Assembly: GCA_001801215.1 (NCBI GenBank)
Contig: MGXA01000083.1
Coordinates: forward strand, 1-53,521
Direction of reading: 5' to 3'
Source: Gallionellales bacterium RIFCSPLOWO2_02_FULL_59_110
GTDB lineage: Bacteria > Pseudomonadota > Gammaproteobacteria > Burkholderiales > Gallionellaceae
DNA length: 53,521 nt
This document shows, in pieces, positions 40,742 through 48,891 of the stretch. The position numbers and the translations under genes were made by a program. The notes under the pieces were generated by a model. It was not told where the DNA came from, did not search any database, and saw only the letters and a list, made by a program, of their open reading frames with translations. Each line of letters begins with the position of its first letter. Positions within the stretch are counted from its first letter, which is position 1.

Positions 40742-42358
40742 ATGGATATGATAGACAAGCAGACCGCATTCCTCGTCGTCGACGACTTTGAACCCATGCG
40801 CAAAGTCACTTCGGGGCAACTGCGCTCGATGGGCGTCAAAACCATTGTGACTGCCAATAATGGCGCCGAGGCTTTGCGCATACTGCAAAACAAACGTGTG
40901 GATATCGTGCTTTCCGACTGGAACATGCCGGTCATGACTGGGCTGGAACTGCTCAAGGCAATACGTGCCGACGAGAGGCTGTCGGGGCTGCCCTTTATCA
41001 TGATTACCGCCGAAGCAGAACGCTACCGCATCGAGGAGGCCATCGCCAGCGGCGTCAGCGACCTGCTGGTCAAGCCCTATACTGCAGATCGTCTCGCCAC
41101 GCACGTTGAAATGGCGCTGAAATCGCCGCCCCGATTAATTTCGCCTGTTCGCGCGGCGCATATGGCGCGGGTCGGGGCGCAGAATGTGTCGCTCGTTTCA
41201 GTGCCGCTGTCTGATGGCGTCGATCCGATTAGCCGGGGCGACAGGGATCCAGTGCGTCAAACCATTCTCATTGTCGATGATGCGGCGGATAATTTGCTGC
41301 TGCTCTCGCAACTATTCAAGGACGAATATCGTGTGCGTGTCGCCAATACCGGGGAAAAAGCTCTGGATATCTGCCAATCGCACGATCCACCGGATCTGTT
41401 GCTGCTCGATATCATGATGCCCGGCAAGGATGGTTTCGAAGTGGCGCGGCGTATGCGCGAGCATCCAACTTCGGAAAACATTCCGGTGATTTTCGTCACC
41501 GCAATGACCGGTAAGGACGCGCGCCTCAAGGGTTTGGAGCTGGGTGCGGTTGATTTCGTCTCCAAACCCATCGATCCGGACGAGCTCAAGCCGCGTGTGC
41601 GCAACTTCATGCGCTACGTCGAACTGCACAAGCAATTGCAGGCAAATTACGACGGCATGCTGGAGTTGGCGCGCCTGCACGAGAATGTCGAGCACATCAC
41701 GCGCCATGACATGAAAGGATCTCTGGCAGGTGTGATCGGGCTGGTGCAGGCGCTGGCGGACGACGGCACGATGAACAGCAAGCAAGTGGAGCAGTTGCGC
41801 ATGGCAGAGGAGTCTGCGTTGCAGTTGCTCGACATGATTAACCTGTCATCGGAACTTTTCAAGATCGAGACCGGGCGTTTCAAACTTGATGCCAAACCGG
41901 TCAAGATCGACGACATCCTGCACCGTATCGTCGAGATATCGCGCATGGCTTTTGTGGAAAAACACCTCACCGTTGCCATCGATACGGGTATGCCTGACGG
42001 AAAGGAGGCACCGAAGGTGCTGGGTGATGCCATGTTCTGCTATTCCCTGTTCCAGAATCTGATCAAGAATGCCTGCGAGGCTGCCCCGGAAAAGAGCCGG
42101 GTGGACGTGAATCTATTCGATGAAACTCCGCTGCGTATCAGGGTGCAGAATAATGGAGCAGTTCCTGCCGAGATTCGCGAGCGATTCTTCGATAAGTTCG
42201 TCACGTATGGCAAACAAGGTGGAAGCGGCCTCGGAACTTATTCGGCCAAGACGCTTGCAGAGTCGCAAAACGGGACGATTTCGCTGGAGGTTTCAGACCG
42301 GAAAAACCAGACCACGATCACCGCAACACTACCTCGCTACTCCGAAGTAACCGCATGA
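40742..42358 (+). CDS. Histidine kinase with two N-terminal receivers (REC-REC-HK)
   Basis: Protein of 538 residues. First receiver CheY-like (LVVDDFEPMRKV, Asp59 in LSDWNMPVMTG), second receiver (Asp223 in [14 protein letters not shown]), then a dimerisation helix with His322 in ITRHDMKGSLAGVIG and an HATPase with LFQNLIKNACEAAPE and GGSGLGTYSAKTLAE. The second receiver is similar to those of the two preceding genes. Kinases that start with receivers usually take input from another kinase instead of a ligand, so this may be a downstream node. A second ATG at 40748 is possible. It is 11 bp after the HD-GYP gene and overlaps a small ORF by ATGA. Confidence 0.92.
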   Translation: MDMIDKQTAFLVVDDFEPMRKVTSGQLRSMGVKTIVTANNGAEALRILQNKRVDIVLSDWNMPVMTGLELLKAIRADERLSGLPFIMITAEAERYRIEEAIASGVSDLLVKPYTADRLATHVEMALKSPPRLISPVRAAHMARVGAQNVSLVSVPLSDGVDPISRGDRDPVRQTILIVDDAADNLLLLSQLFKDEYRVRVANTGEKALDICQSHDPPDLLLLDIMMPGKDGFEVARRMREHPTSENIPVIFVTAMTGKDARLKGLELGAVDFVSKPIDPDELKPRVRNFMRYVELHKQLQANYDGMLELARLHENVEHITRHDMKGSLAGVIGLVQALADDGTMNSKQVEQLRMAEESALQLLDMINLSSELFKIETGRFKLDAKPVKIDDILHRIVEISRMAFVEKHLTVAIDTGMPDGKEAPKVLGDAMFCYSLFQNLIKNACEAAPEKSRVDVNLFDETPLRIRVQNNGAVPAEIRERFFDKFVTYGKQGGSGLGTYSAKTLAESQNGTISLEVSDRKNQTTITATLPRYSEVTA

Positions 42359-42570
42359 AACAAACGCCACCGCAACATTCAGCCGAAAGTCTGCCCACGA
42401 GCTGGCACAATCTCACCGGAAATGCCGCGATACCGGCGCGTGTCGGCGACACGTCAGGAAAACCGGGTGCTGATGAACTGCCTCCCGTGGTTGGAATAAA
42501 TTGTTTGGGCACACTATACAAATTACCGGACAACCTGTTGACGCAGATGCTCCCCACGTTTCATTTTTAG
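42355..42570 (+). CDS. Small hypothetical ORF overlapping the kinase stop
   Basis: ORF of 71 residues starting in an ATGA overlap with the kinase gene, the same arrangement seen between other genes of the island. I do not recognise it. No membrane helix, no cysteine pattern; it is proline-rich at the start (QTPPQHSAESLPTSW). No ribosome site is visible, so translation would rely on coupling. It may also be a chance frame. Confidence 0.3.
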   Translation: MKQTPPQHSAESLPTSWHNLTGNAAIPARVGDTSGKPGADELPPVVGINCLGTLYKLPDNLLTQMLPTFHF

Positions 42571-42626
42571 GTAAACCTCAGGTAAATCATGGGCGATCAT
42601 TGCCCGTTTGGTTTAACGTAAATGAG

Positions 42627-42839
42627 TCAATTCATTTTCCTGTTATTGCGATACAGGAGATAACCATGCAAAAACCAGCCCATAACGAACCCAATCATCA
42701 GGGTGAAAAAAATCAGCAACGCACTTGATATTGAAACTCCCCAGTACAAGAAGCTGATCTCGATCACCGCGATGTTTTGAGCGGCAAATATCGCTGCCAA
42801 GCTTGAGAGTAAAAGTATCAGTGCTAATCTCAAATTCAT
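42627..42839 (-). CDS. LapA/DUF1049-like small membrane protein
   Basis: Small inner-membrane protein of 70 residues with two hydrophobic helices, LALILLLSSLAAIFAAQN and ISSALLIFFTLMIGFVMGWFLHG, and a basic end (YRNNRKMN). The pattern AAQNIAVIEISFLYWG between them is typical of the LapA (DUF1049) family, which in E. coli works with LapB in control of lipopolysaccharide synthesis. No LapB follows here. I took the ATG at 42839; an upstream frame to 42866 lacks support. It is the last gene of a minus-strand set of envelope genes. Confidence 0.7.
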   Translation of the reverse strand: MNLRLALILLLSSLAAIFAAQNIAVIEISFLYWGVSISSALLIFFTLMIGFVMGWFLHGYLLYRNNRKMN

Positions 42840-42908
42840 CTCTTGAGTCTCATGCGCGCTGTGCAAGGTTCTCCGGGGCGGGTAGCGTCGTCCGACAACA
42901 ATACGGCT

Positions 42909-43196
42909 TCACTTGAATTTGGCATGAGCGCTGGTTATGCCGTCCTTGAGATCATCCCAGATTTTGTCAGCAGTTTCTTTGGCCTGCTCCCATGCGGCGC
43001 CGCTGGCCTTGCCCAGTTCCTTTATCTTTTCGGATGCCGCACGCTGTTTGGCGCGCAACTCATGCAATTCTTCGGCGCGCTTGACCCGCATGTCGGCCCC
43101 GATGTTCCCCATCTTGGCTTCCAGCAAGTCAATCTGGGCATCCCATTCTTTCAGTTGTGCCGCCATTTTTTGCTTGTACGCATCTTGAATTCGCAT
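42909..43196 (-). CDS. Coiled-coil stress-related protein (sll1863-like)
   Basis: Soluble, highly charged helical protein of 95 residues. From QDAYKQKMAAQLKEWDAQIDLLEAK to LRAKQRAASEKIKELGKASG it shows heptad-like spacing, and GAAWEQAKETADKIWDDLKDGI is a pattern I know from small proteins annotated as sll1863-family stress response proteins. No signal peptide. Biochemical function is not known. It sits among BON and other envelope stress genes. Confidence 0.6.
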   Translation of the reverse strand: MRIQDAYKQKMAAQLKEWDAQIDLLEAKMGNIGADMRVKRAEELHELRAKQRAASEKIKELGKASGAAWEQAKETADKIWDDLKDGITSAHAKFK

Positions 43197-43231
43197 GATC
43201 TGCCCCTTGTATGGTGGGCGGCAATTACGCT

Positions 43232-43654
43232 TTATTGGGCGTGCTTTAGCACTAGGCGGTTTTCTACCCGATTGACACCGGCAACCGCGCCGGCGAGCGA
43301 TTTTGCCCTATCGCTATTTGGCTGCGAATCGACCGAGCCGGTTAATGTCACCACGCCGTTTACGGTATCGACGCTGATTTGCAGAGTCTGGAGGCCGGGC
43401 TCGGCAAAAATCGCGGCTTTGACCTTGGCCGTAATCTCGGCGTCGTCGATGGCTACACCGGCTCTTTCGCTTTGTTCGGCCATTTTTACGGCGACTTTGT
43501 CGGATGCTGCACCTATTTGCTTGCCGGTGTCGCTAGCCGCCTGATCTATCTTTTTACCGGCGCTCTCCGCAGGCCCCGGTTTGTCGCATGCGGCAAGACC
43601 GGCAGCCAATAGCGTCAAAACGCAGATTGATTTTAAATTTTTTAACAATTCCAT
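43232..43654 (-). CDS. BON-domain lipoprotein
   Basis: Protein of 140 residues. Lipoprotein signal ending LAAC (Cys23). A low-complexity linker (ESAGKKIDQAASDTGKQIGAASDKVAVKMAEQ in part) precedes one BON domain: DDAEITAKVKAAIFAEPGLQTLQISVDTVNGVVTLTGSV as landmarks. BON domains bind membranes; relatives such as OsmY and DolP act in osmotic shock and outer-membrane integrity. It likely sits in the periplasm, attached to a membrane. The linker resembles the whole of the small lipoprotein at 50200. Next to another BON lipoprotein on the same strand. Confidence 0.88.
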   Translation of the reverse strand: MELLKNLKSICVLTLLAAGLAACDKPGPAESAGKKIDQAASDTGKQIGAASDKVAVKMAEQSERAGVAIDDAEITAKVKAAIFAEPGLQTLQISVDTVNGVVTLTGSVDSQPNSDRAKSLAGAVAGVNRVENRLVLKHAQ

Positions 43655-43709
43655 TTTGGTTACCTTAAGAAGAATAAAACCGCAATCGGTTGGCAGAACA
43701 AATGAAGAG

Positions 43710-43754
43710 CGTCATATGGCTCCCTGAAACGAAATCCAGGAGAGCCATATGACG
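43710..43754 (-). terminator. Perfect 13-bp stem-loop between the two BON genes
   Basis: CGTCATATGGCTC (43710-43722) pairs with GAGCCATATGACG (43742-43754), loop of 19 bases. It is just downstream of the BON gene ending at 43768. There is no strong T-run, so it may be an mRNA stabiliser or attenuator instead of an intrinsic terminator. Confidence 0.5.
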
Positions 43755-43767
43755 TCTGGCCGGACTG

Positions 43768-44082
43768 TTACTTGAGCCGCATGTCATCCTTGACCGACTT
43801 TACTCCCTTGACGCTGCGCGCAAGTTCAATCGCTTTGCGTTGATCGCCAATGGAGTTGACGAAACCGCTCAGTTGGACGGTGCCTTTGAAGGTTTCGACG
43901 TTGATCTCGGCAGATTTCAAAGTAGGTTCGTTGAATATGGCTGCCTTGATCTTGGTGGTGATGACGGTATCGTCGACGTACTCTCCTGTGCCTTCCTGGG
44001 TGGAGGTCGATGCGCATCCGAGAACGGAAGCCAGCGCCATGATGAAGAAGAAAGAAGTAAACCGCTTGATGATGAGTTCCAT
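43768..44082 (-). CDS. BON-domain lipoprotein, short
   Basis: Protein of 104 residues. Signal peptide with lipobox VLGC (Cys23), a short linker (ASTSTQEGTGEYVDD) and one BON domain (DTVITTKIKAAIFNEPTLKSAEINVETFKGTVQLSGFVNS in pieces). Similar in its BON part to the protein at 43232, which suggests an old duplication. The remains of another copy are found at 44333-44411. Predicted periplasmic lipoprotein of OsmY type with a role in envelope stress; no direct evidence. Confidence 0.88.
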   Translation of the reverse strand: MELIIKRFTSFFFIMALASVLGCASTSTQEGTGEYVDDTVITTKIKAAIFNEPTLKSAEINVETFKGTVQLSGFVNSIGDQRKAIELARSVKGVKSVKDDMRLK

Positions 44083-44144
44083 GATAGTGCTCCTCGTAAT
44101 TAGGGTAAAGATTGGTTCAATTAAAATGGCTTGTCATGTCAGAT

Positions 44145-44228
44145 ACGACAACCCCGATATGACAACTCCGATACAACAACCGCGATGCGACAACTTCGGT
44201 ACGACAACTTCGATACGACAACTATTTG
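44145..44228. repeat. 14-bp tandem repeat, six units
   Basis: Units ACGACAACCCCGAT, ATGACAACTCCGAT, ACAACAACCGCGAT, GCGACAACTTCGGT, ACGACAACTTCGAT and a degraded sixth. About 14 bp each, with no spacer. Period 14 does not keep a reading frame and does not fit a CRISPR. Confidence 0.9.
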
Positions 44229-44332
44229 AATGTTTGCGGCACAACTCCTGCATGCCGCGTGCTGCAGATCAATTGAAGGATGGCCCCTGCAGCAGTTGCG
44301 GAAGGGCCGTCTGGTGACGGCCGATCTGCCGC

Positions 44333-44411
44333 TAAACCGCATTGCATCACTAACCGATTTCACGCTCTTGATGCTGAGTGCAAATTCATTCGCTTTGCGC
44401 TCATCGGCAGC
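44333..44411 (-). pseudogene. Remnant of a BON-domain gene (last 26 codons)
   Basis: Read on the minus strand this gives ADERKANEFALSIKSVKSVSDAMRF, which aligns with GDQRKAIELARSVKGVKSVKDDMRL, the C-terminal end of the intact BON gene at 43768. The stop codon is lost (the frame runs on as SGRSAV) and the 5' part is gone. It begins 6 bp after the stop of the ompA-like gene. Likely a leftover of a tandem BON duplication after deletion. Confidence 0.75.
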
Positions 44412-44417
44412 CGACTG

Positions 44418-45128
44418 CTACCTCTGAACCGGCTTCTGCACCTTCACTTCCACCATTACGCGGCGGTTGGGTTGCAGGCATTCAACCAGTTTCCTGTTCT
44501 TGCCGCTGGCCGCGCCTTTTACGTTATCGCAGGAAACAATCGGCTCGGATTCGCCCTTGGCAGCGGTTTCAATGCGATTGGCTGCAATGCCTTGTCCGAC
44601 CAGATAAGCCTTCACGGCGTCTGCGCGGCGCTGGGATAGTTTCATGTTGTAGGCGTCGCTGCCGATGCGGTCGGCGTGGCCGGTCACCAGCGCCACTTCG
44701 ACTTGCGGGAATTCCCTCAACTTGCTGATAACTTCTTCGTCCAGTTTTCTCTTGCCGTCAGCCTGCAGGCCTGATTTGTTAAAATCAAACAGCGCGTCAG
44801 CTTGCAGGGCGATAGGGACGAAAGCAGCTTTTACTGGAGCGACAGGAACAGGCGCAGCAATAGGGGCAGGTGCGGGTGTGGGAGGCTTGGCTTCTGCCGC
44901 TTTTGGCTTGGGTTCTTCTTTCTTGACCAGATTCGGGTCGCATTCCGCTATCGCCATAGTCGGTGCCCAGAACCCGGTTCTCCAGCATTCGCCGTAGCTA
45001 TTCTTGACCACATTGCCCCGGCTATCGGTCAGATAACCTTCCTTGGTGGCTTCATCTGCCGAAACACTGCCGGCCAAGGCCAAAGAAGCTACGGCAAGTA
45101 TATTAAAAGCGATTCGTGAGTTTTTCAT
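44418..45128 (-). CDS. OmpA-family outer-membrane protein, peptidoglycan-binding
   Basis: Protein of 236 residues. Signal peptide (AFNILAVASLALAGSVSA), a short domain (SRGNVVKNSYGECWRTGFW), a proline/alanine-rich hinge (EAKPPTPAPAPIAAPVPVAP) and a complete OmpA C-terminal domain: DFNKSGLQADGKRKLDEEV, VTGHADRIGSDAYNMKLSQRRADAVKAYL in pieces, with the Asp and Arg that hold diaminopimelate. There is no eight-strand OmpA barrel, so it is a small OmpA-like protein linking outer membrane and wall. AGGAG lies before the ATG. An extra in-frame stretch to 45173 is not needed. Confidence 0.9.
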   Translation of the reverse strand: MKNSRIAFNILAVASLALAGSVSADEATKEGYLTDSRGNVVKNSYGECWRTGFWAPTMAIAECDPNLVKKEEPKPKAAEAKPPTPAPAPIAAPVPVAPVKAAFVPIALQADALFDFNKSGLQADGKRKLDEEVISKLREFPQVEVALVTGHADRIGSDAYNMKLSQRRADAVKAYLVGQGIAANRIETAAKGESEPIVSCDNVKGAASGKNRKLVECLQPNRRVMVEVKVQKPVQR

Positions 45129-45198
45129 GTTGTTCTCCTGGTTGTTTAATGATGCGTAATTTAGAGCTACCAATCCGGCACACAGCAGGCTGACAGCA

Positions 45199-45639
45199 TC
45201 AGTAACGGGATACGCGGTCGTTTTCGATGCGGATCCGATCTCCGACGCGCAAGCCGTTAATACTTTGCTGCATCACAGTTCGATATCCCCCATTATCGAG
45301 CCGCACATTTATACGATATTCATCTTGCTGCTTTCTGCTCTTTTCTATCTTATGGCCCGCCACGGCGCCGCCTACCGCACCAGCCACGGTCGCAATATCC
45401 TGACCGGACCCGCCACCGACCTGATGCCCGAGCACCCCGCCTACCACACCGCCGATCACGGCACCGACACCTGTCCCGCCGCCGCTTTCACGGACAGTTT
45501 CAATCGCGTCGATCACGCCATAAGCAACGCCGTAAGAAGATGGCTGGGATGATACGGCGCTGGAATCGGTGTTGGCGCAACCGCCCGTCAGAGCTGCCAC
45601 AGCGAGAAAAGCTGCGATAAATATTTGTGCTGTTTTCAT
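45199..45639 (-). CDS. Glycine-zipper (17 kDa antigen-like) lipoprotein
   Basis: Protein of 146 residues. Signal with lipobox TGGC (Cys24 region, FLAVAALTGGCAN), then the 2TM glycine zipper GVGAVIGGVVGGVLGHQVGG and AVGGAVAGHKIEKS, and a C-terminal beta part (YRINVRLDNGGYRTVMQQSINGLRVGDRIRIE in pieces) as in SlyB/Rickettsia 17-kDa proteins. Outer-membrane lipoprotein; SlyB in E. coli guards the outer membrane under stress. ATG 45639 chosen with GGGGATT upstream. An operator-like site is 51 bp before the start codon (45690-45709). Confidence 0.85.
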   Translation of the reverse strand: MKTAQIFIAAFLAVAALTGGCANTDSSAVSSQPSSYGVAYGVIDAIETVRESGGGTGVGAVIGGVVGGVLGHQVGGGSGQDIATVAGAVGGAVAGHKIEKSRKQQDEYRINVRLDNGGYRTVMQQSINGLRVGDRIRIENDRVSRY

Positions 45640-45689
45640 AAGAATCCCCTGAATGAATGGTCGCAGCTTAGACGCAAATTTACATGCAG

Positions 45690-45709
45690 TCCGTGCGCTG
45701 TCGTACATA
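45690..45709 (-). promoter_or_regulatory. Predicted operator, site 3, upstream of the glycine-zipper lipoprotein
   Basis: Read on the minus strand: TATGTACGACAGCGCACGGA. Matches site 2 in 16 of 20 positions by eye. It lies 51 bp before the start codon, so it could overlap the promoter. Confidence 0.5.
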
Positions 45710-45803
45710 GCGGTAAGGTGTTGTTGTGCGCGGGTATTCGCTGGAAGCGGGCTACTGTAGCGTTGCACGCTATTTGGAACTTATGTCAACCGCAAGAGTT
45801 GCA

Positions 45804-45851
45804 TTGTAGGTCGGGCTCCGCCCGACATGTCGGGCGGAGCCCGACCTACAA
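45804..45851. repeat. Perfect 48-bp palindrome
   Basis: TTGTAGGTCGGGCTCCGCCC plus GACA followed by its exact complement. No loop. It lies between the end of the Ig-like gene and the promoter of the glycine-zipper gene, and has the look of a REP element or bidirectional terminator. Confidence 0.9.
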
Positions 45852-45893
45852 GGGGTTGTCCATAAGTATCGCCAAGAGCGCAACACTACACTA

Positions 45894-48428
45894 CTATGGA
45901 GCTGCCGCAGTAGTGAAGCTCCATGGAATCGGTGCAAGGCCGCTTGCCAACCGGTTACCTGCAAGGTCGCTGGCTCCTGAGACCTCAGCAGTATAGGTAC
46001 GGTTGATTGCGAGAGGGCTTATTGGCGTAAAGGTCACAATGCTGTTGTGCATATCGTAGGTAACTGTTCCAGCAATCGGAGTTACGCCGTCCAGCAATAT
46101 GAAATTTACTGTGGTGATCGTTAAAGGATCCATGGCTTCGCTGAATGTTGCGTCGATATTGCTGTTAATCGCCACATCCGAGGCATTTGCCTGAGGTGCT
46201 GTCGAATTTATTTCGGGGTTGAGATTGTCCCCGGTTGCGCCTGTAGTCCAGCTCCACACATAGTCATTTGCCATTGCATTGCCAGCCAGATCCTCGACTC
46301 CGCCGATACCGCCTTTGAGGGTGGCGGTATAGCTGGTGCCAGGAGTAAAAGTTTCGAGTTTAGGTCCGAAAAAGTCATTTAGTATTGTGAATAGTGCGTT
46401 TACACCGGAGTAGCTCACTGTGCCCGCTACCGCAGCGCCGGTGGCTGTTTCCTTCAACGTGAAAGTCGCGTTGGTAATCGTCAAGGGATCCATCCACTCG
46501 CTGAACATTGCGCCCGCTTTGGTATTGATGGCTACGCCTGTCGCACCGTCGATATGGATGGTGTGGCTAACTGTGGGAGCGGTGGTGTCTAGGGCAGCAG
46601 ATGTGAACCAGCTAATTATGAAGTCATTTGCCATGTGATTGCCAGCCAGGTCATTGACTCCGCCAGTTCCGCCTTTGACTGTGACGGTGTAATTTGTATT
46701 GGCAGCGAGATTGCTCAATGGTATGAATACCGCGCTCACGCCGGAGTAGCTCACTATGCCTTGCACTGCAATACCGGTTACGGTTTCCTTCAACGTGAAA
46801 GTCACGTTGGTAATCGTCAATGGATCCATCCCCTCGCTGAATATGGCGCCGACTTTGGTGTTGATGGCTACGTTTGTCGCACGGTTGGCATGGATAGTCC
46901 CGGTTACCATGGGTGCGGTGGTGTCAGGAGCCGCACTGGTGGTCCAGCTGATAGCGAAGTCATTTGCCATGGGATTGCCAGCCAGATCCTTGACTCCGCT
47001 GGCTCCGCCTTTGACAGTGACGGTGTAGTTTGTATTGGCAGCGAGATTGTTCAATGGGATGAATACCGCGCTCACGCCGGAGTAGCTCACTATGCCTGGC
47101 ACCCCGGTGCCGGTTACTGTTTCCTTTAACGAGAAAGTCACGCTGGTAATCGTCAAGGGGTTCATCCCCTCACTGAATGCTGCGCCGACTTTGGTGTTGA
47201 CGGCTATGTTTGTCGCACGGTTTGCATGGATAGTCCCGGTTACCGTGGGTGCGGTGGTATCAGGAGCCGCACTGGTAGTCCAGCCGATTATGAAGTCACT
47301 TGCCAGCGCATTGCCTTCCAGGGATTTGGCTCCGCTGGCTCCGCCTTTGACTGTGACAGTGTAGCGGGTACCAGGAGCGAGATTGCTTAACGGAATGAAT
47401 ACTGCGCTCACGCCGGAGTAGCTCACTATGCCCTGCACTGCAATACCGGTTACTGTTTCCTTCAACGTGAAAGTTGCGCTGTTAATCGTCAAGGGATCCA
47501 TCCCCTGGCTGAATGTTGCGCCGACTTTGGTGTTGACGGGAACATTTGTTGCGCCGTTGGTATGAATGGTTCCGGTTACGGTGGGTGGAATGGTGTCTGC
47601 AACCGCTTCCGCTGTTGTGGTCCAGCTCCATGCAAAGTCACTTGCCAGTGCATTGCCCTCTGCGGACTTTGCCCCGGTCGTAATCGTGGCAGTATAGGTA
47701 GTGTTGGCTGCGAGATTGCTTGCTGGTGTAAAGATCGCAGATGCGCCAGTGTAAGTCACAGTACCTGGAACAGGTGTTGCCCCTTGCATCAAGGTGAATG
47801 TTGCCGTGTTGATCGTTAACGGATCCATCCATTCACTGAATATTGCAGTGACTTTAGTGTTGATGGGAACATTTGTTGCGCCGTTGGTATTGATGGTTCC
47901 GGTTACCATAGGCGCAGTAGTGTCCAGCGTTGCACCTGTAGTAAATACCCATACAAAATTACCGGCCAGTGGAACGCCTGTCGTGCCCTTGGCCACTGTG
48001 GAGACTGTGGCAGTACACAGGGTATTGGCCGGAAGATGGATTGCTGCCGGAAGCGTAAGCATTGCCAGGCTGTTGGCTGCCAGGTAGGTAACCGTTCCGG
48101 TTATGGGTGCTCCGGCAGAACATGTCAGCGTAAAGTTTGCCGAGGTGAGTGTGGCAGGATCCATCGCCTCGGTGAAGGAGGCCGTGATTACTTTTATGTT
48201 GATTGGCACATCGATGGCATTGGGAAGAGGGGCCACGGTAGTCACAGTGGGCACGGTAGTCACAGTGGGTACGGTAGTCACAGTGGGTACGGTAGTCACA
48301 GTGGGTACGAACTCGGCAGTGCCGTCTACGCTGGGATCGCTCCCGCCGCTGCATCCTGCCATAACAGCGCTAAGCAGCAATGCCACGAGCCATATCTTTG
48401 GTTTGGTGGTGCTTTCGAATTTGTTCAT
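45894..48428 (-). CDS. Lipoprotein with seven tandem bacterial Ig-like (SbsA/Big_5) domains
   Basis: Surface-type lipoprotein of 844 residues. Signal with lipobox VMAGC, a (T-V-T-T-V-P)4 run from an 18-bp DNA repeat, then seven Ig-like units of about 110 residues, most of them starting at DTTAP and containing VNTKVGAxFSEGMDPLTI and GNxxANDF. Units 3 to 5 are almost the same, with KETVTGIAVQGIVSYSGVSAVFIPL kept. Such domains appear in adhesins and S-layer-like proteins. There is no catalytic domain. I took ATG 48428 (MNKFES) with AGGA eight bases away; the frame is open to 48515. It is divergent from csbD. Confidence 0.88.
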   Translation of the reverse strand: MNKFESTTKPKIWLVALLLSAVMAGCSGGSDPSVDGTAEFVPTVTTVPTVTTVPTVTTVPTVTTVAPLPNAIDVPINIKVITASFTEAMDPATLTSANFTLTCSAGAPITGTVTYLAANSLAMLTLPAAIHLPANTLCTATVSTVAKGTTGVPLAGNFVWVFTTGATLDTTAPMVTGTINTNGATNVPINTKVTAIFSEWMDPLTINTATFTLMQGATPVPGTVTYTGASAIFTPASNLAANTTYTATITTGAKSAEGNALASDFAWSWTTTAEAVADTIPPTVTGTIHTNGATNVPVNTKVGATFSQGMDPLTINSATFTLKETVTGIAVQGIVSYSGVSAVFIPLSNLAPGTRYTVTVKGGASGAKSLEGNALASDFIIGWTTSAAPDTTAPTVTGTIHANRATNIAVNTKVGAAFSEGMNPLTITSVTFSLKETVTGTGVPGIVSYSGVSAVFIPLNNLAANTNYTVTVKGGASGVKDLAGNPMANDFAISWTTSAAPDTTAPMVTGTIHANRATNVAINTKVGAIFSEGMDPLTITNVTFTLKETVTGIAVQGIVSYSGVSAVFIPLSNLAANTNYTVTVKGGTGGVNDLAGNHMANDFIISWFTSAALDTTAPTVSHTIHIDGATGVAINTKAGAMFSEWMDPLTITNATFTLKETATGAAVAGTVSYSGVNALFTILNDFFGPKLETFTPGTSYTATLKGGIGGVEDLAGNAMANDYVWSWTTGATGDNLNPEINSTAPQANASDVAINSNIDATFSEAMDPLTITTVNFILLDGVTPIAGTVTYDMHNSIVTFTPISPLAINRTYTAEVSGASDLAGNRLASGLAPIPWSFTTAAAP
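48235..48306. repeat. 18-bp tandem repeat, four copies
   Basis: Unit ACGGTAGTCACAGTGGGT with one base changed in the first copy. In the Ig-like gene (minus strand) it codes for T-V-T-T-V-P, a spacer behind the lipid anchor. Copy change would vary spacer length in frame. Confidence 0.95.
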
Positions 48429-48651
48429 TTGCATTTCCTGTTTATCCGATCCCGGATAGCATCGGAGCAATCGGCTGGCGCGGGACTGCGCCTGAATCAT
48501 TGTGCGGTCCGTCAAAATTTGCTGTTGACATGCTTTGCGGCTACATAAGCCCTGGCTTGGTACGCTTCAATTCAAAAAAGACCAGCCAGCAGCCAGAACT
48601 CAAGGCGATTTCTCACACGCGCCGTATTTATCCCACTATTGCCTACGGCGC

Positions 48652-48671
48652 TCAGTGCGCTAACGTACATT
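48652..48671 (-). promoter_or_regulatory. Predicted operator, site 4, facing the Ig-like gene
   Basis: On the minus strand AATGTACGTTAGCGCACTGA, 224 bp before the ATG 48428. Close to site 3 (TATGTACGACAGCGCACGGA). The arms pair except for two positions. Confidence 0.48.
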
Positions 48672-48723
48672 TAAAGAAAAATCGTGGGCCACACTGCAAC
48701 TTCGTTTTTTCGTGCCGCATCTA

Positions 48724-48743
48724 TCTGTGCACTAGCGCACAGA
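48724..48743 (+). promoter_or_regulatory. Predicted operator, site 5, facing csbD
   Basis: TCTGTGCACTAGCGCACAGA, palindromic apart from one pair (A opposite G's place), 149 bp before the csbD ATG. Confidence 0.52.
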
Positions 48744-48891
48744 AGAGTTCTTGAGGAAGGAAGATGATCCGCTTAACGAGCACCTTGAGAATCGGGTATT
48801 CGCGATCGGGTCGACCAAGAGATACGGGCAATGTTTTTTCCTGACTGTCTCGCTTGGTTACTTCGTTCAATCAACCATATAGGAGTCCAAC

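Larger units (their letters stand above)
44083..44417. other. Gap between BON gene and ompA-like gene
   Basis: 335 bp. It holds a 14-bp tandem repeat (44145-44228), unassigned sequence 44229-44332, and a BON gene remnant (44333-44411). The BON promoter should lie near 44083-44140. I see no operator of the TATGTGCG type. Confidence 0.6.
48429..48891. other. Divergent promoter region, Ig-like gene / csbD
   Basis: 463 bp with lower GC content. It contains operator sites 4 (48652-48671) and 5 (48724-48743). TTGACA at 48528 has no good -10. TATAGGAG at 48880-48887 is the csbD ribosome site. No gene of any size is supported in it. Confidence 0.6.

Noticed and set aside
44145..44228. CRISPR array
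   Set aside because: Units are 14 bp, adjoining without spacers, diverged, and no cas genes are present.
48528..48560. Sigma-70 promoter from TTGACA in the csbD/Ig-like gap, and a like one near 50683
   Set aside because: No acceptable -10 at 16-18 bases in either case.
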